From Magnolia sinica (Eukaryota; Streptophyta; Magnoliopsida; Magnoliales; Magnoliaceae): a stretch of DNA of 64,000 nucleotides. The stretch spans positions 57,689,528-57,753,527 of the forward strand of contig NC_080587.1 in assembly GCF_029962835.1 (NCBI RefSeq). Reading direction: 5' to 3'. This document shows, piece by piece, positions 32,037 through 42,709 of the stretch. The notes below the pieces were generated by a model. It ran no database searches. It saw nothing but the letters and a program-made list of their open reading frames with translations, and was not told the origin of the DNA. Position 1 is the stretch's first letter. The number at the start of each line of letters is the position of its first letter. A program made the position numbers and the translations under genes.

Positions 32037-32966
32037 TCAATGGTAGTAGCCCGCTAAACTAAGGAAACTACGAATCTCGGACACAGTCGTGGGCTGGCCC
32101 CACTGACGCACTGCCTCAACCTTCGAGGGGTCCACTGTGACACCCTCCCTCGTCACCACGTGACCGAGGAACTTCACCTCCTCTTGCCAAAACTCGCACT
32201 TCTCCAGCTTCGCATACAACTGGTGTGCGCGGAGGGTCTGCAACGTAACCTCCAAATGCTGCTCATGCTCCACACGGGTCCTCGAATAGATCAGAATGTC
32301 GTTGATGAAGACTACAACAAACTGATCGAGGTACGGACGGAAGACCTCGTTCATCAACTGCATGAATACTACTAGCACATTGGTCAGTCCGAAGGACATG
32401 ACCTGAAACTCGAAATGACCATAACGCGTCCTGAATGCTGTCTTCGAAATGTCCTCCTCTCGGACCCGAATCTGATGATAACCGGAACGCAAGTCAATCT
32501 TTGAAAAGAACTGTGCACCCTGCAGCTGATCAAACAAATCATCAATCCTCGGGAGCGGGTACTTATTCTTGATCGTGACCTTGTTGAGCTCGCGGTAATC
32601 TACGCAGAGCCTCAACAAGCCATCCTTCTTCTTCACGAAGAGTACCGGCGCTCCCCACGGTGAACTGCTCGGACGGATAAAGCCCAACTCGCGCAACTCG
32701 TCCAACTGCTTCTACAGTTCCCGCAACTCCAATGGTATCATATGATATGGGGCCTTTGAAATAGGCGCAGTACCGGGCACGAGATCAATCTGAAACTCAG
32801 TGAGTCGACGAGGCGGTAATCCCGGAATCTCCTGAAAAATATTGAGAAAATCGTAAACCATAGGCAACTGGTCGATGCTCACCACTATAGGCTCCTCAAT
32901 GGCACAAGACATCAAACAAGACAACGGCTCTCCTCTGGGCTCAGTAATGAACTGGAACTGCGGCAA
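32037..32966 (-). pseudogene. Chromovirus reverse transcriptase with mutated active site
   Basis: Reads on the minus strand from IPGLPPRRLTEFQIDLVPGT through APYHMIPLELREL, a TAG near 32711-32713, then [40 protein letters not shown] and [10 protein letters not shown]. The catalytic motif reads [12 protein letters not shown] (about 32323-32285), with Asn (codon complementary to 32301-32303) for the first Asp of the usual FIDD. A D-to-N change at this site is expected to abolish polymerase activity. It is consistent with a single G-to-A change. The RNase H domain follows after a one-frame break near 32037. Confidence 0.93.
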
Positions 32967-33028
32967 GCCAGGTATACAAAACGTGACTGTCCTCGCGGAA
33001 CAATCTAATATGGCGTGGTACTCGGCAA

Positions 33029-33266
33029 GCTAATCCATGCCCAGGATGACATCGAACTCGGACATAGGCAAAGCAAACAGGTCGGCAGGTAAAAATATAT
33101 CCCCAACCAAAACGGGGCAAGACGAGCAAAATCGGCCCAACACTGCAGTCTTCTCCAAGGGAGTCGATACTGTCAACCCCTCACGAGCAGACTCCAATGG
33201 CAAACCAGTCGATCGGTAAAAACTCTCAGCCACAAAAGAATGTGATGCACCAGAATCAAACAACAC
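33029..33266 (-). pseudogene. Chromovirus aspartic protease
   Basis: The minus-strand stretch begins MLFDSGASHSFVAESF, with the intact DSG catalytic triad, and ends SEFDVILGMD followed by a TAG (33030-33032) where the family has Trp (GMDWL). The next block, LAEYHAILDCSARTVTF, is in frame after the stop. The Pro/Gln-rich region upstream links it to gag. Confidence 0.9.
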
Positions 33267-33329
33267 ACGTGCAATGCATGCGGATACAGGAAGTATACCC
33301 TCAACGACTCCTCCAGATGACTGAGGATC

Positions 33330-34603
33330 CTGCTGGGTCGTATAGAATCTAGCTTGAGCCGACTGGGGAGGTGCATGTCCCCTCTGAGCGTGCTGCTGCT
33401 GCTGCTATCGCTGAGGTGGTCGAAACTACTGCCTTTGCTGCTGCGGCCTCGGAGGCTGGTGCTGATGTTGCTGCTGAGGTGGTCCGGTGGTGGGGGCTGC
33501 TATCGCGGCTGCTGTGGGGGCCTCTGCTGCTGCTGCGGTGGTGGGGGCTACTGTGGACCTCTCTACTACTGCTGCTGGGGGCGAGGACACTCCCACATAC
33601 GGTGTCCTGCCGCACAGCACCTAAAACAAGTGCCGGTGAACTGTCTCGGAGGTGGTGCTGGCACTCGGAAGACTGGGCGACCTGTGCACCTCTGCTATGG
33701 TCGACCTTGCTGCGTATCACTGGAAGGAGCCTGCCTCTTCCGGTCTCTCCTCTGACCGTAATCAGACTGAGAACCATCCCACTCAGCCTCAAAAATCTGG
33801 GCCTTTCGCACCACTTCCTCGAAAGTCGGGAGCTCATGCCCAATAACACGGCCTCGAAGACCGTAACGCAAGCCGCCCTTAAATCGGCGGGCTCTCCGCT
33901 CATCATCATCCATTAGGTATGGTGTAAATCTAGACAGTGTTACAAAATGAGCAGTATACTGAGCCACTGTCATATCGCCCTGCACCAAGGCCTCAAACTC
34001 CAACGCTCGTTAACGTCGGATGTGATCAGGAAAATACTGTCGGTCAAACCAATCCACAAAATCCTCCCAAGTCCATACAAAATCAGCGCCTGCTGCTCGG
34101 GAGACTGACGCCCACCAGTGCTCAGCCTCACCATGAAGGAGAAATACGGCTAATCGGACTCGCCGCTCAGTCGCGCATCCCATCGTCTCAAATATCTTTT
34201 CTACGTCGGCGCACCATCTCTTAGCTACCGTCGGGTCTGACTCACCCTGAAAATGCTGGGGATCGAGTCGTCGGAACTCTTGAAGGAGGGCACTCGCACG
34301 CTCCTGCTCTGCCTGCGCTGGTGAAACAATAGGGTGTCTACTCTGCTCCTGAAGTACGGCCGTCACAGCCTGCAGCATCTGTTGTAACTGGGAAGCACTC
34401 ACGGATACGGTCGGCTCCACACCGGTCTCTGGTGGAGGAGCTGCATCCATAGGCTAGGCAGCATGAATCCCTAGTAGAGGAGTGGCATCCTCAACCTGGG
34501 CAGCAGGAATCTCGAGTGGTGGAGCAGGAATCGTAGGTGGTAGTGCGGGAGCCGCAGGTGGTGGAGACGGAGTCGATCGAGTCACTCTCCTACGCGGCGG
34601 CAT
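33330..34603 (-). pseudogene. Chromovirus gag
   Basis: The probable original start is ATG at 34603 (MPPRRRVTRSTPSPPP). An in-frame TAG at 34454-34456 interrupts it, and a second TAA near 34008-34010 separates FDRQYFPDHIRR from MEFEALVQGDMTVAQYTAHF. Capsid blocks include LLQEFRRLDPQHFQGESDP, TVAKRWCADVEKIFETMGC and FEEVVRKAQIFEAEW. The CCHC knuckle CFRCCAAGHRMWEC lies near 33635-33590. It is followed by a Gln/Pro/His-rich low-complexity region made from CTG/CGG-type trinucleotide tracts (33390-33570 on the plus strand). Frame changes occur between these blocks. Confidence 0.88.
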
Positions 34604-34760
34604 GTCCTACAGGAAAGAGCGAAGGTGCCTATCAACTTTGAAAACTCTCGAAGGCACGCTCGTTAAGGGTCGATAATAAAAGATCGCTAGGCTATCCGAA
34701 CTAAGGACTTAAATCATTCATAGCAGATATGCAATGTTGTTCTTGGTTATTCCCGAGTTA

Positions 34761-34777
34761 TGCTCTGATACCAACTT
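34761..34777 (-). other. Primer binding site of the chromovirus
   Basis: The plus strand reads TGCTCTGATACCAACTT; on the minus strand this is the Met-tRNA-type TGGTATCAGAGC. It abuts the LTR boundary at 34779. Confidence 0.9.
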
Positions 34778-34778
34778 C

Positions 34779-37700
34779 TGTCACGCCCCAAACTCGGAAA
34801 CCGGGCTCACAAAATTCTCGATTGCCGAATCCGGCGCCGATAGCCTCTATAGAACCCCATTCTCGGCTCCCAGCCCCCATTCGCCAGGTTCCGATCCTGG
34901 GATGCTACAAGGAGGATTTTCAACATCAGTTTGATCCGTAAGAAGCATAACCAAAGGCATAACCCACAAACAATAACCAAAAACTCCATCACATTTCCAC
35001 TATGATAAAAAACTTTACAAGTACAATGAGCATAAAGGGAAATACAATGATGATAGACCAAAAGCTCCAAAAAGATCTGCTACGCGCCCAAGCCTCAGCG
35101 CTGCTGCGATCCCACGTCACCTGTACGCAACGGTCATGCATAAGCTTATAGAAAGCTTAAAGGGTGGTGAAAGTGTATGCTCAAGGTGGTAATGCAGTTA
35201 TGCAGTATCAGAGTAATGCGGAACATGCTGATGAATGCCAAGAATACCATTAGCCGTACTAAGTTCATGCGGTGCAAAGAATGATGTCAGCCATACCAAG
35301 GCCATGCAATGCGAAATGTAACTCAAGCATACAAATCATCATCTAAGTCCACATATCAATACAGCTCAAAATCTGAAATATTACCGGTGTCTAGTACACT
35401 CCAAGCCAGATTGCCCCCCATCGCACGCAATAAGGTGAGTGGAAAAGACCTCACTATCCGCCTGCCAATATCGGGCTCGGCTCGTCAATAGCGGACCCAT
35501 TCCTCGAGCTGGTCAGGCTCAACTTAGCTTTGCCCCCTACTCTGGGGCGGGTAAGGCCGCACTCCCTTCCAACCGACCATGACACAGTAGAAAGCGCAAT
35601 CATCTGGTAATCGGCACTCAGCGCTCATGTACCCACTTGGTCTAGACGTTGGAGCAACCTCTTGGTACCATAAGGGTTTAGGGACTTTCACGCAGGGATA
35701 TCTATCGCACCCCATGTAGAACAGTATTTTCGGTATTCAATCATGCCAACCACGATACGTCTGTGGAGCCTACGGCCCTGATGTCGCTAGGGCGTACAGT
35801 AACCATATCACACAATGCAAATGCATGAATCACACTATCTAGTCATACAGTAATCCTGCGCGTATCGTGCGCTCATGTAGGGCAACACCCCCTTTATGGG
35901 AGCCCCTAAACAACCTGCCCGAAGGCATATGCTATGATCAGTCATTTCTCATATCAAGCATACGTATGATGCATATGATCATGAATCATGGAACTAAACA
36001 TGTTATATGGGATGGATGATGTTCGTGACGAAGATGGGCCTAGACGGCCTACACATAACACGTACGAGCCTAACAATGGGCCCTAGGGAAAGTCATAATG
36101 CGGACATTTAACCAACACTATACTTGCAATGTGGACGTCAAACCATCATTGCTCCCAAGGCATAGCCCAACGTAAACATCATTACATAACCCATGTTGGG
36201 ATCGTACATTGCAATGGACCTTAGGTACATCCCATTGGGCCTTAAATACGTCAAATGGGCCATATCATATGGGCCTTATATTCATCAAGTGGGCCACATC
36301 ATTGGGCCGCACCAATGGGCCTTATGTGCATTGCAATGGACCATGACCTGTGCGCCTTAGAATGCATCGAATGGGTCTAATCTTATGAGCCTTATGTGTA
36401 TCAAATGGGCCTCAACCCATAGGCCCCAATACATTTTAATGGGCCTTAACCCATGGGCCCCTAATACATCAAATGGGCCTCGACCCATGGGCCACAAGTA
36501 ACTGAGGTGGGCCTTACATATATATCAAGGTGGGCCTCAACCACGGGCCACAAGTAAACTGAGATAGGCCTCCCACCATCAGTACATTAAATATGATATA
36601 TAATATATATATAGTACATATAATATTATATATAATATAATATTATATATATATATATATATATATAAATATACACACATGCACACACCACACACGCACG
36701 CACACAATAGGCCCACCGTCCCTGGACGGTGGGGATATAACACAAACTTCACAGTGGCCTCCACCGTCCAGGCGGACGGTGGCAATAAAACACTTACATC
36801 ACTGTGGGCTCCATGTGGGGTCCACCATAATGTTGATATGCCATTCAACCCATTGATAAGGCCACGTGGGCCTAAATGAAGGGTGAAAACAAATTTTACC
36901 CTGATCCAAAACTTCTGTGGACCCAAAAACGGTTTCAAAGGTAGAGGTTCAATCCCACTGTTTCCTACGGTGTGGGCCACCTGAGTCTTGGATCAGTCTG
37001 ATTTTTGGAGTGGGCCCACGTCAGGGAGTGGCCCACCCTATGAACGGATTAGATGGCAGATAAACATCAAGGTGGGGCCCATGGCTACAGCCGTGGGTGG
37101 CTACCCGACCGCCCGTTCGCCCGGACGCTGGTGCGCAGGCAGCGCCTGCTGCATCTCTGACACAGCATAGCAGCGCTGTTGCTGCGGTGGCTTTGTTATT
37201 AATTTTTTTAAAAAAAGTTTTCCTGTGGTTTTTCACAGGTGGGGCCCACGTCCGATAATCCACTCCGTCCAATGGCCCTCCATGGCTCAAGACAAGCAAA
37301 ATAAGCCCAATATTGGGCCTATTTCGATGTATAGAAGCAATAGGGGATATTTCAACGGTAAGCCCACTGTTTGCCATGTTATGGCCCGCCTGAAAGTCTG
37401 ATCGGTCCCATCTTTCGGCTCAACGCCTAAAACAAGCTTGGAAAAGGAATGGACGGCATGGATTAAATACCTACATCAAGGTGGGCCCTATAAGAGTAGG
37501 CCAACTCAAATGCTTGGTTACAAACTAGCATTTATGCTTTCCCTTTTTGTCCAGCGTCCAGGGACGCTGGACGGTTTGGCAGCCCACATACGTTGGGGTG
37601 GGCCATCAAATGATGGATGGCGCGGGTACTACACATATAAGGTGGGCCCCACTTATAAATGGGTCGGATAAAATACCTACTTCATGGTGGGGTCCAACCT

Positions 37701-38799
37701 AATGGGCCACACAACTTCATTATCACCACAAAAAAAGGGAGAGAGATAGAGAGTGAGACCCGCGTGATGGAGGGACCCCGGCACTATGGGCCCTCCCTTA
37801 CACTAAATCATACATCAAGTGAGTCCCATTACATGTGGGCCTATTAAATTAAAATCCAATGGTGGAGATCCCTTCTCCACTAAATTAAACGGTCTAGATG
37901 ACCCTAAATATGCAAGGAAAATAAACATCGTGATGGGGTCCATGGAGAATGGCCCCATCATGGCATGATCATGATGATCCAAGTGGGCCATCGGCCACAT
38001 CTTAGGGTCCAAAGTGAGATCCAAACCATTGATCGGTTGGCCTCACTTGGCCCATCTTAAAAAAATATTAAAAACTACCCTATCAAAGCACCCACCGCTT
38101 GATCTTCTTGCTCCCTTGGCTTCCTTCGCTCCTTGTGCTTCTCTTTGATGGAGGAAGATGAGAAATGGATGGTTGAGATGAGAGATGAAGGGGTAGTAAA
38201 GGTGGGCCACACTTGAAGCTTGGAAGATAAGGGGAGAGGCTCATACGTATGAAATTTTCTTGCTTGGGAGAGTTTGAAAATGAGAGAGAGACTTGTAAGG
38301 GAGAGAGAGAGAGAGGGAGTGATGAGTGATGGAGTGATGGATGGGAGAGAGGGATGGGAGTGTAAGAGGCTTTTTGACTTTTTAGGCAAAAGTTGTAAGA
38401 AAAGCATGGGTTTGTAAGATCTTTATGACTTTTTGGGCTTGCTTGGGAATGGGTAAAAGGTGATGTGTACTTGACATGATGGGATTGATGGGATTGATTG
38501 ATTGATGTGACACCTTGTAGAGATTCTCTCGGAATTCGCACGCGCGGCGTTTTCCTCGCACCGAACGCTGGCCCACATCTCCCAACCAGGGTATCGCCTC
38601 GGCGCGCAAGTCGCGGCATCGGAACCGCGGCGACGACGCGGTCGCTATGGTACAAGTCCTGGGTTGAGTCAACTTGGGTTGACAGCATGAGAATCAAGGT
38701 CACGCGCAAATACCCGTTAAGGGTCGAAGGTTGCCAGAATTCAACCGGGAAGACCGCGGAAACCTATGGAATGGTACGGTCTAGGATACGGGGCTTACA
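34779..38799 (-). repeat. Chromovirus LTR, right copy (5' LTR in element sense)
   Basis: Starts TGTCACGCCCCAAAC and ends GGGGCTTACA on the plus strand, followed by the GGACG target copy. About 40 bp longer than the left copy. Confidence 0.95.
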
Positions 38800-38804
38800 G
38801 GACG

Positions 38805-41199
38805 TGCTCCAAAGACGCATATATTGGAGCTTGTACACATTGATGTGTGGGGATCGACACAGGTATCATCTCTTAGTGGCTTATGTTACTTTGTTTCTTT
38901 TATTGATGATGTAGTAGAAAACTATGGGTTTATTTCTTAAAGCACAAATCTGATATATTTGATGTATTTAAGAAGTGGAAAGTAATGGTAGAAAACAAGA
39001 CAGGTAAAATAGTAAAATGTCGCAGATCAGATAATGAGGGAGAGTACTGTGATAAGAGGTTTGAGGAGTATTGTGCAGCAAATGGAATTAAACATTAGAA
39101 AATGATTCCATAGACACTGTAGCAGCATGGTATGGTTGAGCGCATTAACAGTACTATCCTTGAGCGAGCTAGGAGCATGAGGCTACATCAATAGAAGTCC
39201 CTCATCACCATTGGATGGTGGGCTACCAGAAGAAACGTGGACTGGGAAAGAAGTGAACCTTATACATTTCAGAGTTCTCGGTTACACTTCATATGTTCAC
39301 ATGGATGCAGAGCACAAAAACAAGCTGGATGCGAAGTCTAGGAGGTGCAGGTTTATGGGTTACGGGCAGCATGATTTTGGCTATAGGTTTTGGGATACAG
39401 AAAATAGAAAAATCATCAAAAGCAAAGATGTAGTTTTCAATGAAAAAGTGATGTATAAGGATAGTGTGCAAGAAAATAAGGTCGAGGAGAAAGAATTCAT
39501 AGAGTTAGAAGAGTTACTGGGCACGGGTGTTACAGCGCCACAGGATGATCATGCACAAGAGCATTATGAGGCAAAGCCATAAACATCGGTTGTGAGGAGG
39601 TCTACTTGGGAGAGAAGACCCACGGTCCGATACTCACCCTCCTTACATTATCTACTACTGATAGATAATGGTGAATCAAAGTGTTTTAAAGAGGCATTAC
39701 AGTCAGATATATGAGTTAAGTAGGAGCAGGCCATAAATGATGAGATGGACTCTCTTGAGTCTAATCGTATATGGGAGTTAGTCACTCTACCTAATGATAA
39801 AAAGGCTCTTCATAAGAAGTGGGTTTACAGACTGAAAGAGGAATATGATGGTTCGAAACGGTACAAGGTCATATTGGTTGTGAAAGGGTTTCAACAAAAG
39901 GTAGGTATTGATTTCACAGAAAATTTTTCACCAGTAGTGAAAATGTCTACGATTCGCATGGTCTTGAGTATAGTGGCTACAGAGGACTTACATCTAGAGC
40001 AACTAGATGTTAAGACAACCTTTCTTCATGGGGACCTTGAAGAAGAAATATATATGCATCATCCGACATGATACATGACACCAGGAAAGGAGAACAAGGT
40101 GTGTAGACTGAAGAAGATTCTATATGGCCTGAAGCAGGCCTCGAGGCAGTGGTACAAGAAGTTCGACAGTTTTATATTAGGAAATAGTTTTAGGAGATGT
40201 CATGCAGACCACTGTTGTTATTTGAAGAAGTTTGATATGGTGTACATCATCCTTCTTCTGTACGTTGATGATATGTATGTGGTCGGTTTAAGCATGAAGG
40301 ACATCTCAGATTTTAAAAGACAACTATCTAGAGAATTTGTCATGAAGGATTTAAGAGCTGCAAAACAAATTCTAGGCATGAGGATAAAGCGTGACAGGAA
40401 AAATAAGAAATTAGTTTTGTCACCGACAGAGTACATAGCCAAGGTACTTGATCGATTCAATATAAGAGGTGCTAAGCCGGTTAGCACTCCATTAGCCAAC
40501 CACTTCAAGCTATCTAAGGAGCAAGGTGTAAAGACGCAAAAGGAACATGACTAAATGGCGAAAGTCTCATATGCGTCAGCTATTGGGAGTCTCATGTATG
40601 CTATGGTGAGCACGAGGCCAGACATTGCTCAAGCAATGAGAGTTGTTAGCAGGTTCATGAACAACCCTAGGAAGAAACATTTAGAAGCTGTGAAATGGGT
40701 CCCCAGATACCTGGTAGGTACTATGGATATAGGGTTATGCTATGGTGGATCAAAAATCAAGCTATAAGGCTACGTAGATTCAGATTTGGCAGGAGATATC
40801 AACAGCAGAAGAAGCACTACAGGTTATGTCTTTACTCTGAGTAGTGCTGCAGTCAGTTGGGTCTCTCAGTTACAGAAGATAGTATCTATCAGTACGACGG
40901 AAGTAGAATATGTTGCGGTTACAGAAGCGTGTAAGGAAATGGTGTGAATGTAAGGTTTCATGGAAGAGTTGGGTAAGAAGCAAGAAGATTGCAAGCTGTA
41001 CAGTGACAGTCAGAGTGTAATATACTTGGATAAGAATTTAGCCTTTCATTCAAGGATCAAGCATATTGCCATCAGATATCACTTTATATGTTCGTTACTG
41101 GAAGATGGATCGATTGCTCTGCAGAAGATTCATACAAGTGAGAATTCTGGGGATATGCTGACTAAGACAGCCACACGGGAGAAGTTGAAGCTCTATTAA
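38805..41199 (+). pseudogene. copia-3 pol, part right of the nested insertion (integrase, RT, RNase H)
   Basis: Resumes at the integrase core with LVHIDVWGST (about 38825), then a diverged segment with stops to YCDKRFEEYCAANGIKH near 39050, and MVERINSTILERARSM near 39130. An open stretch at 39211-39582 includes DFGYRFWDTENRKIIKSKDV. RT: LHKKWVYRLKEEYDGSKRYK (about 39808), [36 protein letters not shown] and the intact catalytic LLLYVDDMYVVG (about 40254-40290). RNase [36 protein letters not shown] near 40771, and HIAIRYHFICSLLEDGSIAL. At least six stops interrupt it (40071, 40552, 40765 and near 40947 among them). Confidence 0.9.
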
Positions 41200-41293
41200 G
41201 CTTTGATTGGTATTTAGGCTTAAAGATAGGGAGATGGTGCACTTTGGATGAAGAAGACAAAAGTTTATGGTGATGTGTCTTCAAGTGGAAGAT

Positions 41294-41844
41294 TGTTGAG
41301 ATGTGGAGTTACATCTGGACGGCCGCTCGATCGGTCGAGTGGCCCACTCGACTAGTCATGGACTAGTTCTACTCAAAATCCAGCGAGCATCAGTTTTTGA
41401 GTTCCGTGGTACTCGACCGGTCAAGGCCCATGCTCGACCAGTCGAGGTTATGCAGATTCGTTTCCAGATTTGATGTGGACTGCTGATTTTTGAGTCGGTT
41501 TTTCACAGAGGTGCAAAAGGGGAGTTGCCTAAACTATAAATAGGGGTCCCTAGGGCTTTTCTAGGTATTATGAGAGTTATTCCAAGGTGTGGGCAAAGGG
41601 TTTTCTCTATACTTCCAAGGGAGAGGTTAGTATATTGCCTTGTAATCTTCATTTTTCTTCATAGTGGAAGTTTGCATCCGTAGTTTTTTTTACCCTTGTT
41701 GGGGTTTTTCCATATATATCTTGTCTTGTAGTTTGTTTGGAATGCTTTGATTTTTCTTCTAGTTTATTTCTTCTTGTTTATCGTTTGTGGGTGAGACCGA
41801 AGATTGGATCTCGGTTCACTGTGTTGTTAGCGTGCTGCGCAACA
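41294..41844 (+). repeat. copia-3 3' LTR
   Basis: 551 bp, preceded by a purine-rich AAGTGGAAGAT that probably is the polypurine tract. Palindrome array at 41326-41450 (CTCGATCGGTCGAG, CTCGACTAGTCATGG, CTCGACCGGTCAAGG, CTCGACCAGTCGAGG). TATA box at 41535. Confidence 0.92.
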
Positions 41845-42613
41845 TGGAGAACATGAAGAATCGAGATCATGTTTCTTTTACTATATCTGTTTCGTGTTGT
41901 TTTTTGTTACTTGGACAGATAGCTATCCCTTACAACATTTTAAAGGGTGTGCGCAAGTGGACTGGGAATAAAATTAGAGATGCTAGTGATGTCTCAGGTT
42001 CATTGTGGGTGTCTCATGGCCTAAGGAAGTGTTGCTTGCTATCCTAATTGGACTATCTTGTGTTGGCTTCATGGTGTAATTTTGATTTTTGCAGCCGTGG
42101 TAGTGGATCATGTGGCTCTGTTTTGTAGTTTGTATTTTATGTTCACCATGGCTATGTTTTTTTTTTCTTTTCTTTTAAAGATATATGGCTTTGTATTGTT
42201 TAATCTTATATAACCTTTCTAACTTGATAAGCTCATCTTCTTTGAAAATTTCAGGATTGCAATTTATTCATGCAAATACTGAGAAGCTACTTAAAGAGGA
42301 AGATGGTCACTGTCCTTGATGGTTTACCATTGTTTTCCCCGCTATGATCAAGCTTGCGCGAGCTGCAACTTTAGATGTGTTATTGATGAAGATAATGGTT
42401 TTATTTTGATGGTAGCATATGAAGGAGAGATGGTGCATGAGTAGTGTGAAAATGAAGAATTCAAATCTTGATATTGTATTTATAAGCATGATGTATTTCT
42501 TCATCAATCATCAGAGAGAACTTTAAATAGACGCAACTATTTTGTTGGTTTATCAATGGATTAAAATGAATGGTTGTATTTGAATGAATCTTTATATGTA
42601 TTAGCTTAGATGA
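41845..42613 (+). other. Possible exon remnants downstream of copia-3
   Basis: After the copia-3 target copy the sequence contains short segments with splice-like borders: one from about 41921 after TTGGACAG (IAIPYNILKGVRKWTGNKIR) and one from about 42255 after AAATTTCAG (GLQFIHANTEKLLKEEDGH, then a stop). They may belong to the same unknown gene as 23623-23711. I could not join them or name the product. Confidence 0.3.
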
Positions 42614-42709
42614 ATTGCTACGGTCTTACTACGGACTAAAACCGTATTATTCTCCTCTTAGCTACGGCTTTTATCTGTAGCCTTTGAACCTTTTTTTTTT
42701 TTGGTAGTG
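42614..42709. mobile_element. CACTA-like transposon terminus
   Basis: The right border reads ...GGTAGTG (complement CACTACC followed by a poly-A run). Subterminal repeats GCTACGG, ACTACGG, AAACCGTA and GCTACGGCTTTTATC are repeated in both orientations. This arrangement is typical of En/Spm-type ends. The opposite end was not located. Confidence 0.45.

Larger units (their letters stand above)
25831..38799 (-). mobile_element. Ty3/gypsy chromovirus, Del/Tekay type, nested in copia-3
   Basis: A 12,969-bp element on the minus strand, flanked by perfect GGACG duplications (25826-25830 and 38800-38804). Its LTRs of about 4 kb are at 25831-29810 and 34779-38799. On the minus strand, the primer site (AAGTTGGTATCAGAGCA, 34777 to 34761) follows the upstream LTR and a polypurine tract (29823 to 29811) precedes the downstream LTR. 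The order gag with CCHC, protease, RT, RNase H, integrase, chromodomain is that of gypsy chromoviruses. The C-terminal block resembles the Del/Tekay chromodomain. Inactivating changes include stops in gag, protease, the linker and the chromodomain, and Asn for a catalytic RT Asp. The left LTR begins TATCAC where TGTCAC is expected. Confidence 0.95.
23874..41844 (+). mobile_element. Ty1/copia retrotransposon (copia-3), split by a nested chromovirus
   Basis: LTRs at 23874-24414 and 41294-41844 begin TGTTGAGATGTGGAG and end in GCGCAACA (3' copy). The flanking 5-mers are TAGAG and TGGAG, a near-match target duplication. The internal sequence codes for gag, a CCHC-like knuckle, protease, integrase, RT and RNase H. 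At position 25830, in the integrase region, a minus-strand Del/Tekay element of 12,969 bp is inserted; the copia reading resumes at 38805. Removing it leaves a copia element of about 5.0 kb. Stops and frameshifts occur throughout, so the element is dead. The element lies in DNA that may have belonged to an unidentified gene. Confidence 0.93.

Noticed and set aside
33352..33916. Plus-strand Leu/Cys/Gly-rich open frames of 130-180 codons
   Set aside because: They are antisense to chromovirus gag. The composition comes from CTG/CGG trinucleotide tracts, and the minus strand carries the knuckle and capsid blocks.
4121..41450. Reading the palindrome arrays as a CRISPR array
   Set aside because: Units are degenerate, spacing is irregular, they sit in LTRs of plant retrotransposons, and no cas-like genes are present.
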